Below, one piece after another: positions 39,331-52,081 of a DNA stretch of 64,000 nt. Origin of the DNA: Diadema setosum (taxonomy: Eukaryota > Echinodermata > Echinoidea > Diadematoida > Diadematidae); assembly GCA_033980235.1 (NCBI GenBank), contig CM067065.1, positions 7,891,328 to 7,955,327 of the forward strand, written 5' to 3'. The position numbers and the translations under genes were made by a program. Position 1 is the first letter of the stretch. Each line of letters starts with the position of its first letter. Under the pieces are notes generated by a model, which did no database searches, had not been told where the DNA came from, and was given only the letters and a program-made list of their open reading frames with translations.

Positions 39331-39578
39331 AAAAATAAAGTAAAAATTATGTTATTTTATAGAAATTTGAAGGAGAAGCATAAAAAAATCAGAAAAAGAT
39401 AAAGTAAGGAAAGGGAGATTAAGATTAACTAAAGAAAAAAAAGAACAAAAGTGTTTAGAAAAAAAAAATTGGCAGGGGTGAGCCTCGAACCAGGGACCTT
39501 AGGATTAAGAGTCGGATGCGCTACGCAATGACCTATTTCATTCTCCATAGGCCCTGTGTATTAGGCAAAATGACGCTG
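39331..39578 (-). mobile_element. tRNA-Lys-like SINE, copy 1
   Basis: About 248 bp interrupt a sub-repeat after ACAAAGAAAG and before CATCGAAG. On the minus strand the right part reads GCGTAGCGCATCCGACTCTTAATCC and, after AAGG, GGTTCGAGGCT. This is the spacing of a tRNA A box, an anticodon loop CTCTTAA as in tRNA-Lys(CUU), and a pol III B box. The acceptor and T stems do not pair, so it is not a functional tRNA. The left part is an A/T-rich tail. The tRNA-like part is about 39,471-39,545. Confidence 0.6.
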
Positions 39579-39974
39579 CATCGAAGCCTCGTGCCATTTT
39601 CAACCCAGTTTTTTGACGTGATGCCGACATCGTATGAAAAAATGGAGGGCACACTCACGATAGCCCAAAGTCTCAGCTACAACATATTAAAATCTAGGAG
39701 AAATTCACCGAAGCATAAGTGAGCTAGTGCTCAAAAAAGAGAGTCATGTCAATTTTCACTGCCAGAAAAACTGCTCTCCCATACAGATAACACGTAAACT
39801 GATCAAATTTGACAATATTACATTCAATCCCTTTTTACGAGGTGATGCCGTCATCCAATCAAAATGTTGTAATTATATTAATGAAAGATCATATATTAAG
39901 CTACAACATACTGAATTCTGGGTATAAATTGGCAAAGGATAAGTGAGATACGCTCGAGTGAACTTGAAATTTGA

Positions 39975-40628
39975 TGACGTCATTTTGAAAATTTACTTTT
40001 TTTACTTTATAAAGAAATTTGATATCTTTTAATCATTTTGTCAGCATCGCCAACCCATGAAATAACATGTCCAACTCATCAGCTTTCAGAATATGTAAAG
40101 AAAATGGGGGGTTACCGTCCATCCTGACGATTAAAATCGGATTTAAAATTGGCGTTTTTTGGGCATCGTTGCACTGTATATCGCCATTGACGCGCGCGCG
40201 GAATTTCAACTTTGACGGGCCCGTATGACGTCATATTGAGTCGGATTGACTTGAAACTTTATACAAATATTCCTTGACATTTCAGGCATCCGATTAGTGT
40301 AAAAAACCGGGAAATTTCCATTGCATATGAGCTGTGTGTGCGAATATGTGCGCGCGCGTACGCGTCCGTCCAATTTTTTCAATTTTTCAAAAAATGCTCC
40401 AAATGGTCTGAAACGTGTGCAAAAAAAAAATTGAGCTCGATTTGAGCATACAAATATTTCAACGCGCGCGTACGCGCACGTTTTAAGAGAAAATATGAAT
40501 TTTGAGAATATGAGTAAAATGCGCATAATTTGAAATGTATGTGACGTAAATTTCATTGCAAAATTCTATTCCATTAATGAGATATGAATGAAAATGTGTT
40601 TTCATATAATGACGTCATAGTGACGTCA
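39975..40628. repeat. Satellite core copy 13
   Basis: Follows the first SINE-bearing monomer; all four CREs are intact. No hairpin cassette lies downstream. Confidence 0.95.
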
Positions 40629-42381
40629 CGGTCGACTAATCACTATGATTTTATTAGGAGGATCGTCTTTGGGACATGATACATGTATGGTATAATTTTG
40701 ACATTGATAGGAAGAGGACTTTCCGAGATTACCTCTACACAACTTTTGCGGAGAAAGAAGAAAAAGAAGAAGAACTAGACCCAGAATTTGTCAAGACTGA
40801 CAAATTAGGTGATCCGATCTTTTGAAAATCAGTGATTTGAGTTTTGATTCGAATATAGGCATGACTATACAGGTTTCATCTGTGTTTAGGGATATTAGCT
40901 GTGTGATGTTTGGATACTGATTTTGAAAAGGGAGTCAGGTCTGCCATCTATGGTACCAAATTCCGTTCACACTATAACGAAGATACAGAATAAAGTATAT
41001 TTGAGCATTGAGCCCACTTTGCACTGCCAAGATATGGCATCCGAACAAAAAGTGATTACTTTGTGAAATGATCGATGTGACATGGTCTTTGCGTGTGCAA
41101 AATATGGGAGAGATAGGACATGTATCAATACAGGATGAAACATTTATGATCTTTGACCCTTATTTACATATCAAGACGGTGTCTGATCAAGTACTTGTTA
41201 TTTTATGAAATAATGTACGTAACATGAACTAAACATGTGCAAAATATGGGGGTGAGAGGGGCTATTTTTCTTGAGTTATTGCAAAGAAAGTTGGAAAAAG
41301 AAAGATATATGAAAATACATGGAAGATAGGCTTTAATTTCAACCATGTTTTTGGACGTGATCCCGACATCGTATGAAAAACAAAGGGGACACGTACGATA
41401 GCGCAAAGTCTCAGCTACAACATATTAAAATCTGGGAGAAGTTCACCGAAGGGTAAGTGAGCTAGTGCTCTTTTCGAAAATCAGTGATTTGAGTCCTGAT
41501 CCCAATAGGCATGACCGTAAAGGTGTCATCTGTGGTTATGGACATTGGCCGTGTGATGTTTGGATTCTCATTTAGAAAAAAGAGAGTCGGGTTTGCCATC
41601 TTTGGTTCCATATTCCGTATACACTATAACGAAGATACACAATGAAGTATATTTGATCATTGACAACACTTTGCACAGCCAAGATGGCATCTGAGAAAAA
41701 AAACTGGTCATTTTGTGAAATGATCTTGGTAACGTGATCTTTGTGTGTGCGAAATATTGGAAAGATAGAACATGTATTCACCAAGATACAGGATGATACA
41801 TTTATGACCTGTGACCCTAATTTACCTACCCAAGATGGTGTTCGATCAAATAGTTGTTACCTTATAAAATAATGTACGTCACATGAACTAAACATGTGCA
41901 AAATATGGGGTTCATAGGGAATGTCTTTCATGTGTTATTGCAAAGAAATTTGCAAAAAGAAAGAAATATGAAAATACATCGAAGCTAAGCTTTAATTTAA
42001 GCGAAGTTTTTCGACGTGATTTCGACGTCGTATGAAAAACAAAAAACAACGAAGGAAACATTACCGATAGCGCATAGTCTCAGCTAACACATATTAAAAT
42101 CTGGGAGAAATTCACCGTAGGATCAGTGAGATAGTGCTCGATAAAGACAGTCATGTTAATTTTCATTTCAAGAAAAACTGCACTCTTATAGAGATAACTC
42201 GCAAATAGCTCAGATTTGAAAAGGTTACCTTCAATCTATTTTTACGGGGTGAAGACTTCATCCAGCGAAATTGTTGAATGATTAAAACTAATAGAGTATT
42301 AAATAAGCTACAGCATACTGAAATCTGGGTGAAAATTGGCCAAGGATAAGAGAGATACGCTCGAGTAAACTTGAAATTTGA

Positions 42382-43034
42382 TGACGTCATTTTGAAAATT
42401 TACTTTTTTTATTTTACCAAGAAATTTGATATCTTTTCATCATTTTTCCAGCATCGCCAACCCATGAAATGACATGTACAACTCATCAGCTTTCAGAATA
42501 TGTTACAAAAATGGGGGGTCACCGTCCATCCTGACGAGTAAAATCGGATTCAAAATTGGCGGTTTTTTGGCATTGTTGCACTGTATATCGCCATTGACGC
42601 GCGCGCGGATTTTCAACTTTGACGGGCCCGTATGACGTCATATTGAGTCGGATTGACTTGAAACTTGGTAGAAATATTCCTTGACATTTCAGGCATCCGA
42701 TTTGTGTAAAAAAAGTGTAAATTTCTATTGCATATGAGCTGTACGTGCGTATATGCGCGCGCGCGTACGCGTCCGTCCAATTTTTTCAATTTTTCAAAAA
42801 ATGCTCCAAATGGTCTGAAACGTGTCCAAAAAAAATTTGAGCTCGATTTGAGCATACAAATATTTCAACGCGCGCGTACGCGCACGTTTCAAGAGAAAAT
42901 ATGAATTTTGAGAATATGAGTAGAATGCGCATAACTTGAAATATATGTGACATAAATTTCATTGAGAAACTCTATTCCATTAATGAGATATGATTGAGAA
43001 TGTGTTTTCATATAATGACGTCATAGTGACGTCA
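42382..43034. repeat. Satellite core copy 14
   Basis: All four CREs intact; followed by the longest GAA run in the array, near 43,167-43,196. Confidence 0.95.
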
Positions 43035-43219
43035 CGGTCGACCAATCACAATGATACAGAAAATTTGTCATCTTTGGGACATGATACATATATGGTATGA
43101 GTTTGAAGTTGACACTGTGAGTACTTTCTGAGTAAGTAGATACACAACTTTTGTCCAGAAATAAAGAAAGAAGAAGAAGAAGAAGAAGAAGAAGAACAAA
43201 GAATCCGTACAGATACAGA

Positions 43220-43249
43220 AGGTGATCCGAGAGGATACTCGGATCACCT
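43220..43249. repeat. Hairpin cassette, one copy
   Basis: Perfect stem after the long GAA tract. Confidence 0.9.
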
Positions 43250-44760
43250 AACTAGACTCGGAATTTGTCAAGACTGACAAATTAGGTGATCCGATTTTTT
43301 TTTTTTTAATCAATGATTCGAGTCCTGATCGCAATAGGCATGACCATATAGGTTTCATCTGTGTTTAGAGACATTGGCCGTGTGATATTTGGATTCTCAT
43401 TTAGAAAAGGGAGTCAGACCTGCCATCTTAGGTACCGAATTCCGTATACACTATCGAAGATACAGAATGAAGTATATTTGACCATTGACCCCACTTTGCA
43501 CCCCCAAGATGGCATCTGAGCAAAAAGTGGTTATTTTGTGAAATGATTCTTGTAACATGGTCTTTGCGTGTGCAAAATATGGGAAAGATAAGACATGTAT
43601 TCACCAAGATACAGGATGAAACATTTATGACCTTTGACCCTAATTTGCATACACAAGATGGTGTCTGATCAAGTAGTTGTTATTTTATGAAATAATGTAC
43701 GTAACATGAACTAAATATGTGCAAAATATGGGGGTCATAGGGGCTGTTTTTCTTGAGTTATTGCAAAGAAAGTTGGAAAAAGAAAGACATACGAAAATAT
43801 ATCGAAGATAAGCTTTAATTTCAACCACGTTTTTGGACGTGATCCCGACACCATTTGAAGACAAAGGGCACGGGTACGATAGCGCAAAGTTTCAGCTACA
43901 ACATATTAAAATCTGGAAGGAATTCACCAAAGGGTAAGTGAGTTAGTGCTCGATAAAGACAATCATGTCAATTTTCACATCTAGAGAAATCCCCTCCCAT
44001 AGACATAGCACGTCACAACGAAGATAAAGAAAGAAGTACATATGACCTTTGACCCCACTTTGCACAGAGAAGATGGCATCTGAGCAAAAAGTAGTTATTT
44101 TGTGAAATGATCCTTGTAACATGGTCTTTACGTGTGCAAAATATGGGAAAGATAGGACATGTATTTACCAAGATACAGGATGAAACATTTATGACCTTTG
44201 ACCCTAATTTACATACCCAAGATGGCGTCTGATAAAGTAGTTGTTATTTTATGAAATAATGTACGTGACATGAACTAAACATGTGCAAAATATGGTGGTG
44301 ATAGGGTATGTTTTTCTTGAGTTATTGCAAAGAAAGTTGCAGAAAGAAAGAAATATTTCAATACATCGAAGATAAGCTTTAATTTCAACCATGTTTTTGG
44401 ACGTGATGCCGACTCCGTATGAAAAAACGGAGGGCACAACTACGATAGCCCAAAGTCTCAGCTACAACATACTAAAATATGGGAGAAATTCACTGAAGCA
44501 TAAGTGAGCTAGTGCTCGATAAAGATAGTCATGTCAGTTTTCATTTCCAGAAAAACTGCACTCCCATAGAGATAACACGTAAACTGGTCAAATTTAACAA
44601 TGTTACTTTTAATCCCTTTTTACGAGGTGATGCCGTCATCCAATTAAATTGTTGTTATTATATATCTGAAAGACCATTTAATAAGCTACAACATATTGAA
44701 ATTTGGACGAAAATCAACTAAAGAATAAGTGAGATATGCTTGAATGAACTTGAAATTTGA

Positions 44761-45411
44761 TGACGTCATTTTGAAAATTTACTTTTTTTACTTTAAGAAA
44801 TTTGATACCTTTTAATCATTTTTTCAGCATCGCCAACCCATGAAATGACATGTACAACTCATCAGCTTTCAGAATATGTAAAGAAAATGGGGGGTCACCG
44901 TCCATCCTGACGAGTAAAATCGGATTTGAAATTGGCAGTTTTTTGGCATTGTTGCACTGTATATCGCCATTGACGCGCGCGCGGAATTTCAACTTTGACG
45001 GACCCGTATGACGTCATTTTGAGTGGGATTGACTTGAAACTTGGTACAAATATTCCTTGACATTTCAGGCATCCGACAAAGGTAAAGAAAACGGGAAATT
45101 TCTATTGCATATGAGCTGTGCGTGCGTATATGTCCGCGCGCGTACGCGTCCGTCCAATTTTTTCAATTTTTCAAAAAATGCTCCAAAGGGTCTGAAACGT
45201 GTGCAAAAAAAATTTCAGCTCGATTTGAGCATACAAATATTTCAACGCGCGCGTACGCGCACGTTTTACCGGTATAAATGAATTTTGAAAACATGAATAG
45301 AATTAGATTTATTTGAACTATATGTGACGTAAATTTCATTGAAAAATTCCATTCCATTAATGAGATATGAATGAGAATGTGTTTTCATATAATGACGTCA
45401 TAGTGACGTCA
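44761..45411. repeat. Satellite core copy 15
   Basis: Carries the TTTGAG variant after the middle CRE, linking it to copies 5 and 8. One CG tract is broken by a C (TGTCCGCGCGCG). Confidence 0.95.
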
Positions 45412-45591
45412 CGGTCGACTGATCACTATGATTTTATAAAATTTGTCGTCTTTGGGACATGATACATATATGGTATAATTTTGAAATTTATAGGAAGAGC
45501 ACTTTCTGAGCTAATCGATACACAACTTTTGAGGAGAAATAAAGAAGAAGAAAAAGAAGAAGAACACCGAAAGAATCCGTACAGATACAGA

Positions 45592-45621
45592 AGGTGATCC
45601 GAGAGGATACTCGGATCACCT
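45592..45621. repeat. Hairpin cassette, one copy
   Basis: Perfect stem; upstream AGAACACCGAAAG is shared with the 13.3-kb locus. Confidence 0.9.
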
Positions 45622-46157
45622 AACTAGACTCGGAATTTGTCAACACTGACAAATTAGGTGATCCGATCTCTTTGAAAATCAATGATTTGAGTCCTGATCC
45701 AAATATTCGTGACCATACAGGTTTCATCTGTGTTGACGGGACATTGGCCGTGTGATGTTTGGATTCTCATTTAGAAAAGGGAGTGAGACCTGCCATCTTT
45801 GGTACCGAATTCCGTATACACTAACGGAAATACAGAATGAAGTATATTTGACCTTTGACCTCACTTTGCACACCCAAGATGGCGTCTAAGCAAAAAGTGA
45901 TTATTTTATGAAATGATTCTTGTAACATGGTCTTTGCGTGTGCAAAATATGGGAAAGATAGGACATGTATTCACCAAGATACAGGATGAAACATTTATGA
46001 CCTTTGACCCTAATTTACATACCCAAGATGGTGTCTGATCAAGTAGTTGTTATTTTATGAAATAATGTACGTGACATGTACTAAACATGTGCAAAATATG
46101 GGACTGATAGCCATTGTTGTTGTTCATCTATTGCACAGAAAGTAGTAGAAAGAAAGA

Positions 46158-46413
46158 AAAATACAGAAAAAATTATGTTATTTTATAGAAATTTGAAGGA
46201 GAAGCATAAAAAAATCAGAAAAAGATAAAGTAAGGAAAGGGAGATTAAGATTAACTAAAGAAAAAGAAGAAAAAAAGTGTTTAAAAAAATAAAAAAAAAA
46301 ATATTGGCAGGGGTGAGCCTCGAACCAGGGACCTTAGGGTTACGAGTCGGATGCGCTACGCAATGACCTATTTCATTCTCCATAGGCCCTGTGTATTAAG
46401 CAAAATGACGCTG
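46158..46413 (-). mobile_element. tRNA-Lys-like SINE, copy 2
   Basis: It sits at the same position in its sub-repeat as copy 1 and is nearly identical, so the two probably arose by duplication of the satellite monomer 6.8 kb apart, not by two insertions. The anticodon loop differs: CTCGTAA instead of CTCTTAA. The A-rich stretch (minus-strand T) is longer. The tRNA-like part is about 46,306-46,380. Confidence 0.6.
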
Positions 46414-46810
46414 CATCGAAGCCTCGTGCCATTTTCAACCAAGTTTTTTGACGTGATGCCGACGTCGTATGAAAAAATGGAGGGCACATTAACGATAGCC
46501 CAAAGTCTCAGCTACAACATACTAAAATCTGGGAGAAATTCACCGAAGCATAAGTGAGCTACTGCTCGAAAAAGAGAGTCATGTCAATTTTCACTGCCAG
46601 AAAAAACTGCTCTCCCATAGAGATAACACGTAAACTGGTCAAATTTGACAATATTACTTTCAATCCTTTTTTACGAGATGATGCCGCCATCCAATCAAAA
46701 TGTTGTTACTATATTAATGAAAGATCATTTAATAAGCTACAACATACTGAAATCTGGGTGTAAATTGGCAAAGGATAAGTGAGATACGCTCGAGTAAACT
46801 TGAAATTTGA

Positions 46811-47463
46811 TGACGTCATTTTGAAAATTTACTTTTTTTACTTTATTAAGAAATTTGATATCTTTTAATCATTTTGCCAGCATCGCCAACCCATGAAATA
46901 ACATGTCCAACTCATCAGCTTTCAGAATATGTACAGAAAATGGGGGGTTACCGTCCATCCTGACGAGTAAAATCGGATTTAAAATTGGCGTTTTTTTGGC
47001 ATCGTTGCACTGTATATCGCCATTGACGCGCGCGCGGAATTTCAACTTTGACGGACCCGTATGACGTCATATTGAGTTGGATTGACTTGAAACTTGGTAG
47101 AAATATTCCTTGACAGTTTAGGCATCCGATAAGTGTAAAAAAACGGGAAATTTCCATTCCATATGAGCTGTGTGGGCGAATATGTGCGCGCGCGTACGCG
47201 TCCGTCCAATTTTTTCAATTTTTCAAAAAATGCTCCAAATGGTCTGAAACGTGTGCAAAAAAAATTTGAGCTCGATTTGAGCATACAAATATTTAAACGC
47301 GCGCGTACGCGCACGTTTTAAATGAAAATATGAATTTTGAGAATATGAGTAAAATGCGCATAACTTGAAATGTATGTGACGTAAATTTCATTGAAGAATT
47401 CTATTCCATTAACGAGATATGATTGAAAATGTGTTTTCATATAATGACGTCATAGTGACGTCA
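46811..47463. repeat. Satellite core copy 16
   Basis: Follows the second SINE-bearing monomer and precedes the four-copy hairpin array. Confidence 0.95.
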
Positions 47464-47627
47464 CGGTCGACTGATCACTATGATTTTACTTGATCTGTCG
47501 TCTTTGGGACATCATACATATATGGTATAAGTTTGACATTGAAAGGTAATGCACTTTCTGAGCTAACCGCTGCACAAATTTTGCCCAGAAATAAAGAAGA
47601 ATAAAAAAAATATGAAGAACAAAGAAT

Positions 47628-47833
47628 CAGTACAGATACAGAAGGTGATCCGAGAGGATACTCGGATCACCTAAGAAGAAAGAATCCGTACAGAAACAGA
47701 AGGTGATCCGAGAGGATACTCGGATCACCTAACAAAGAATCAGTACAGATACAGAAGGTGATCCGAGAGGATACTCGGATCACCTAATCAGTACAGATAC
47801 AGAAGGTGATCCGAGAGGATACTCGGATCACCT
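47628..47833. repeat. Hairpin cassette, four copies in tandem
   Basis: Stems start at 47,643, 47,701, 47,756 and 47,804, giving periods of 58, 55 and 48 bp. Spacers shrink along the array while the 30-base stems stay perfect. The 1.5-kb DNA transposon begins 45 bp downstream, inside the next AGGTGATCCG. Confidence 0.95.
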
Positions 47834-47877
47834 AAGTAGACTTGGAATTTGTCAACACTGACAAATTAGGTGATCCG

Positions 47878-49398
47878 GGCCCTGTTTTATCAAGATAAAG
47901 TTAGCGTTGATTGTGAAATCAACGCTAACTTTATCCAACTTGAAGTCCGCTATAACTTTAAATCAACTGCAAGTTCCCGTTTTACGAAGAGACTTAATAG
48001 TCGATTATAGTTATAGCTCATCACCATGACTTAATTATTGATTTAGTCAAAACTAACAACACGGGACGAGGCTGGTTTCCGGTACTGTCTGCTTAAAAAC
48101 AAAACAATACATTAAGCAAAAAAAAAACAACAAAAACATGATTGTTTGCCATGGCCACGGATTCGTAGTCTGCTAGTGCGACGCAGTAGTATTAGCGCTA
48201 TACAGTCGCTGAATTAGAAGTATTAAGTTTGCAACAAAACCGCAAAATACGCCGTTTTGCGTTGTATTGCAAAAAGTATAGGTCGATAGATCTAGCACAT
48301 CCCCAGCTCAACGAAAATCTGCGTACGCGTGTACCGTAAAGATTCCGCACATACGTAGAATTACTTCAATTCTTAATTCAATAGGCTGAAGTCCTGTGTG
48401 AGCTTGAGAGTGTGGTGATTACAGAAGGTTGTTTTTAACTCTACGGCGCAGATCGACTTTGTAAAGAATAGATCGCAAGTCTACATCATCAACATGTCGA
48501 AATTCTAGAATTACTTATTAGACGCTCTAATCAGCAGCACGCCACTACATAATAAGGTACGCTAGGTAAGTACAAACGACTCGCTGAACGTTATCTCTAA
48601 CCAGTTGGGCCTAACGTTAAGCTGAATCTCAAGTTACTGTCGTACTCGGTGCTATATAGAATTAAACTCTTTATTTTCTGTATATGCCTATTAAACTGTT
48701 AATTAGTATCTATTGCCGAACTAGCTCTACGTAGGCCTACGCACGTCAGAAATCACAGGTTTCCTCGCATATGGGTTCTTTACTTTAGCAAGATATGCAT
48801 TACACACAGACGCGGTTCCAGTTCCCCAGTGTTCCAGTACTGTACTCGGTTACTTGCCTGCTGGCGATAGCTTGATTAGCGGGCGGACGGCGTGCCGAGG
48901 CGCCGGGTGCGCAGGCTGGGATTGCGACTGCTGTCGAGGGTGTTTGCGTGCAGCAGTCGCGTAAGCAATGCGTGCCGATCGTGAATTTCATGCAAGGAAA
49001 AGACCATGATTACATGAAAGAAACGCAACAAAATGTTAGAGAAAGGTTAGCATCTAACAGACAAACATTTGTGACAAGACCCCAGCTAGACTAGGAAAGT
49101 GTGACAGTCATCTTTCTTCTGTAAATTGCCTTACAATTGAGTCTACCTAAACTGTTTCTACTTAAAGTTGATATTTATCACCTGTTAAGTTAATCATAGA
49201 TTTGGAGCGGTTGAGAAAACGTATGTGTTGATTTTTTAGGAAGTTGGAGTTGATGTCAACTCTGGGTGTCTTGATAAGACGGACTTCAAGTTGATTTGGA
49301 AGTTAATCATAGATTAAGTGGACTTAGAGTTGATTTGAGAGGTTAATCATATATTATTTTGACTTAACGTTAAATTTATCTTTTGATAAAACAGGGCC
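47878..49398. mobile_element. DNA transposon with GGCCCTGTTTTATCAA ends, 1.5 kb, superfamily unassigned
   Basis: The left end reads GGGCCCTGTTTTATCAA (47,877-47,893) and the right end TTGATAAAACAGGGCCC (49,383-49,399), exact inverted repeats. The uninterrupted satellite site is GATCCGATCT; here GATCCG precedes and CCGATCT follows, giving a CCG target duplication. A 1-bp duplication with one base more of terminal repeat is equally consistent. No transposase is visible; a 63-codon frame near 48,900 is not convincing. The 3-bp duplication would fit several superfamilies. Sequence on both sides matches satellite at 28.9 kb. Confidence 0.85.
47894..47935. repeat. Subterminal hairpin of the 1.5-kb transposon
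   Basis: Arms GATAAAGTTAGCGTTGATT and its exact complement are 19 bp long with a GTGA loop, directly adjoining the left terminal repeat. The right end has no matching hairpin; it has three GTTAATCATAGATT-like copies near 49,191, 49,304 and 49,343 instead. Confidence 0.9.
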
Positions 49399-51262
49399 CC
49401 GATCTATTTGGAAATCAACGATTCAAATCCTGATCCCAATAGGCATGGCCATAAATGTTTCATCTGCGTTTAGGGCATATTTACCGTGTGATGTTTGGAT
49501 TCTCATTTAGAAAAGGGAGTCAGACCTGCCATCTTTGGTACCGAATTCCGTATACACTAACGAAGATACAGAATGAAGTATATTTGACCTTTGACCCCAC
49601 TTTCCACAGCCAAGATGGTATCTGAGGAAAAAGTGGTGATTTTGTGAAATGATCCTTGTAACATGGTCTTTGCGTGTGCAAAATATGGGAAAGATAGGAC
49701 ATGTATTCACCAAGATACAGGATGAAACATTTATGACCTTTGACCCTAATTTACATACCCAAGACGGTGTCCGATCAAGTAGTTGTTATTTTATGAAATA
49801 ATGTACGTGACATGAACTAAACATGTGCAAAATATGGGGGTGATAGGGGCTGTTTTTCTTGAGTTATTGCAAAGAAAGTTGCAGAAAGAAAGAAAATCTC
49901 AATACATCGAAGATAAGCTTTAATTTCAACCAAGTTTTTTTAACGTGATCAAGTAGTTGTTATATTATGAAATAATGTACGTGACATGAACTAAACATGT
50001 GCAAAATATGGGGATGATAGGGGCTGTTTTTCTTGAGTTATTGCAAAGAAAGTTGCAGAGAGAAAGAAATATCTCAATGCATCGCAGATGAGTTTGATTT
50101 CAACCAAGTTTTTTGACGTGATCTCGGCGTCGTATGAAAAAACGGAGAATTTTTGACGATAGCCCAAAGTCTCAGCTACAACATATTAAAATCTGGGAGA
50201 AATTTACAGAAGAGTAAGTGAGCTAGTGGTAGATAAAGACCGTCATGTCAATTTTCATTTCCAGAAAAATTCCCTCCCATAGATATAACACGTAAACTGG
50301 TTAAATTTGACAAGGTTACATTATATCCATTTTCACGAGGTGAAGACATCATCCGATTAAAACTTTGATGAACAAAACTTAAAGAGTATTAAATTGGCTA
50401 CAACATACTAAAATCTGGAAGAAATTCACCAAAGGGTAAGTGAGCTAGTCGTCAATAAAGACAATCATGTCAATTTTCACATCTAGAAAAATTCCCTGCC
50501 ATAGAGATAACACGTCATAACGAAGATACAGGAAGAAGTACATATGACCTTTGACCCCACTTTGCACAGACAAGATGGCATCTGAGCCAAAAATGGTTAT
50601 TTTGTGAAATGATCCTTGTAATATGGTCTTTACGTGTGCAAAATATGGGAGAGATAGGACATGTATTCACCAAGATACAGGATGAAACATTTATGACCTT
50701 TGACCCTAATTTACATACCCAAGATGGTGTGTGATCAAGTAGTTGTTATTTTATGAAATAATGGACGTGACAAGAACTAAACATGTGCAAAACATGGTGG
50801 TGATATTGTATGTTTTTCTTGAGTTATTGCAAAGAAAGTTGCAGAAAGGAAGAAATATTTCAATACATCGAAGATAAGCTTTAATTTCAACCAAGTTTTT
50901 GGACGTGATGCCGACAACACATGAAAAAACGAAGGGTACACTAACGATAGCCCAAAGTCTCAGCTACAACATACTAAAATATGGGAGAAATTCACCAAAG
51001 CATAAGTGAGCTACTGCTCGATAAAAATAGTCATGTCAGTTCTCATTTCCAGAAAAACTCCACTCCCATAGAGATAACACGTAAACTGGTCAAATTTGAC
51101 AATGTTACTTCTAATCCCTTTTTACGAGGTGATGCCGTCATCCAATCAAAATGTTGTTAATTTATGACTGAAAGACCATTTAATAAGCTACATTATATTG
51201 AAATTTGGACGAAAATCAACAAAAGAATAAGTGAGATACGCTTGAGTGAACTTGAAATTTGA

Positions 51263-51915
51263 TGACGTCATTTTGAAAATTTACTTTTTAAAATTTATTA
51301 AGAAATTTGATATCTTTTAATCATTTTTTCAGCATCGCCAACCCATGAAATGACATATACAACTCATCAGCTTTCAGAATATGTAAAGAAAATGGGGGGT
51401 CACCGTCCATACTGACGAGTAAAATCGGATTCAAAATTGGCGGTTTTTTTGCATTGTTGCACTAGATATCGCCATTGACGCGCGCGCGGAATTTCAACTT
51501 TGACGGGCCCGTATGACGTCATATTGAGTCGGATCGACTTGAAACTTGGTAGAAATATTCCTTGACATTTTACGCATCCGATAAGTGTGAAAAAACGGGG
51601 AATTTCTATTGCGTATGAGCTGTACGTGCGTATATATGCGCGCGCGTACGCGTCCGTCCAATTTTTTCAATTTTTCAAAAAATGCTCCAAATGGTCTGAA
51701 ACGTGTGCAAAAAAATTTTGAGCTCGATTTGAGCATACAAATATTTTAACTCGCGCGTACGCGCATGTTTTAAGAGAAAACATGAATTTTGAGAATATGA
51801 GTAAAATGCGCATAACTTGAAATGTATGTGACGTAAATTTCATTGAAAAATGCCATTCCATCAATGAGATATGAATGAAAATGTGTTTTCATATAATGAC
51901 GTCATAGTGACGTCA
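51263..51915. repeat. Satellite core copy 17 (last)
   Basis: Final core of the array. One alternating tract is damaged (AACTCGCGCGTACGCGCATG). The array ends 196 bp downstream at a hairpin. Confidence 0.95.
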
Positions 51916-52081
51916 CGGTCGACTGATCACAGTGATACATAAAATTTGTCGTCTTTGGGACATGATACATATATGGTATGAGTTTGAAATTGATACTCTG
52001 AGAACTTTTTGAGTAAGTAGATACACAACTTTTGTCCAGAAATAAGAAGAAGAACCAACAAGGAATCCGTACAAATACAGA

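Noticed and set aside
39471..39545. Functional tRNA-Lys gene
   Set aside because: The anticodon loop and B box are recognisable, but the acceptor and T stems do not pair, and an A/T tail typical of a SINE follows.
2436..44721. Plus-strand frames reading DSHVNFHFQKNCTPIEITRK in many monomers
   Set aside because: They lie in the linker before each core, lengths and ends vary, and changes between copies do not favour third positions as far as I can see.
47628..47833. CRISPR-like array
   Set aside because: Spacers between the hairpins are leader sequence repeated with small length changes, not unique spacers, and the context is eukaryotic.
48800..48991. Gene inside the 1.5-kb transposon
   Set aside because: 63 codons with an Ala/Pro-rich composition and no transposase or DNA-binding motif.
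2855..51864. Recurrent 60-130 codon minus-strand frames inside the cores, similar from copy to copy
   Set aside because: They recur because the DNA recurs. Frames, starts and stops shift between copies, several frames are open over the same bases, and no protein family is recognisable. A codon-level substitution test would be needed to revive the idea.
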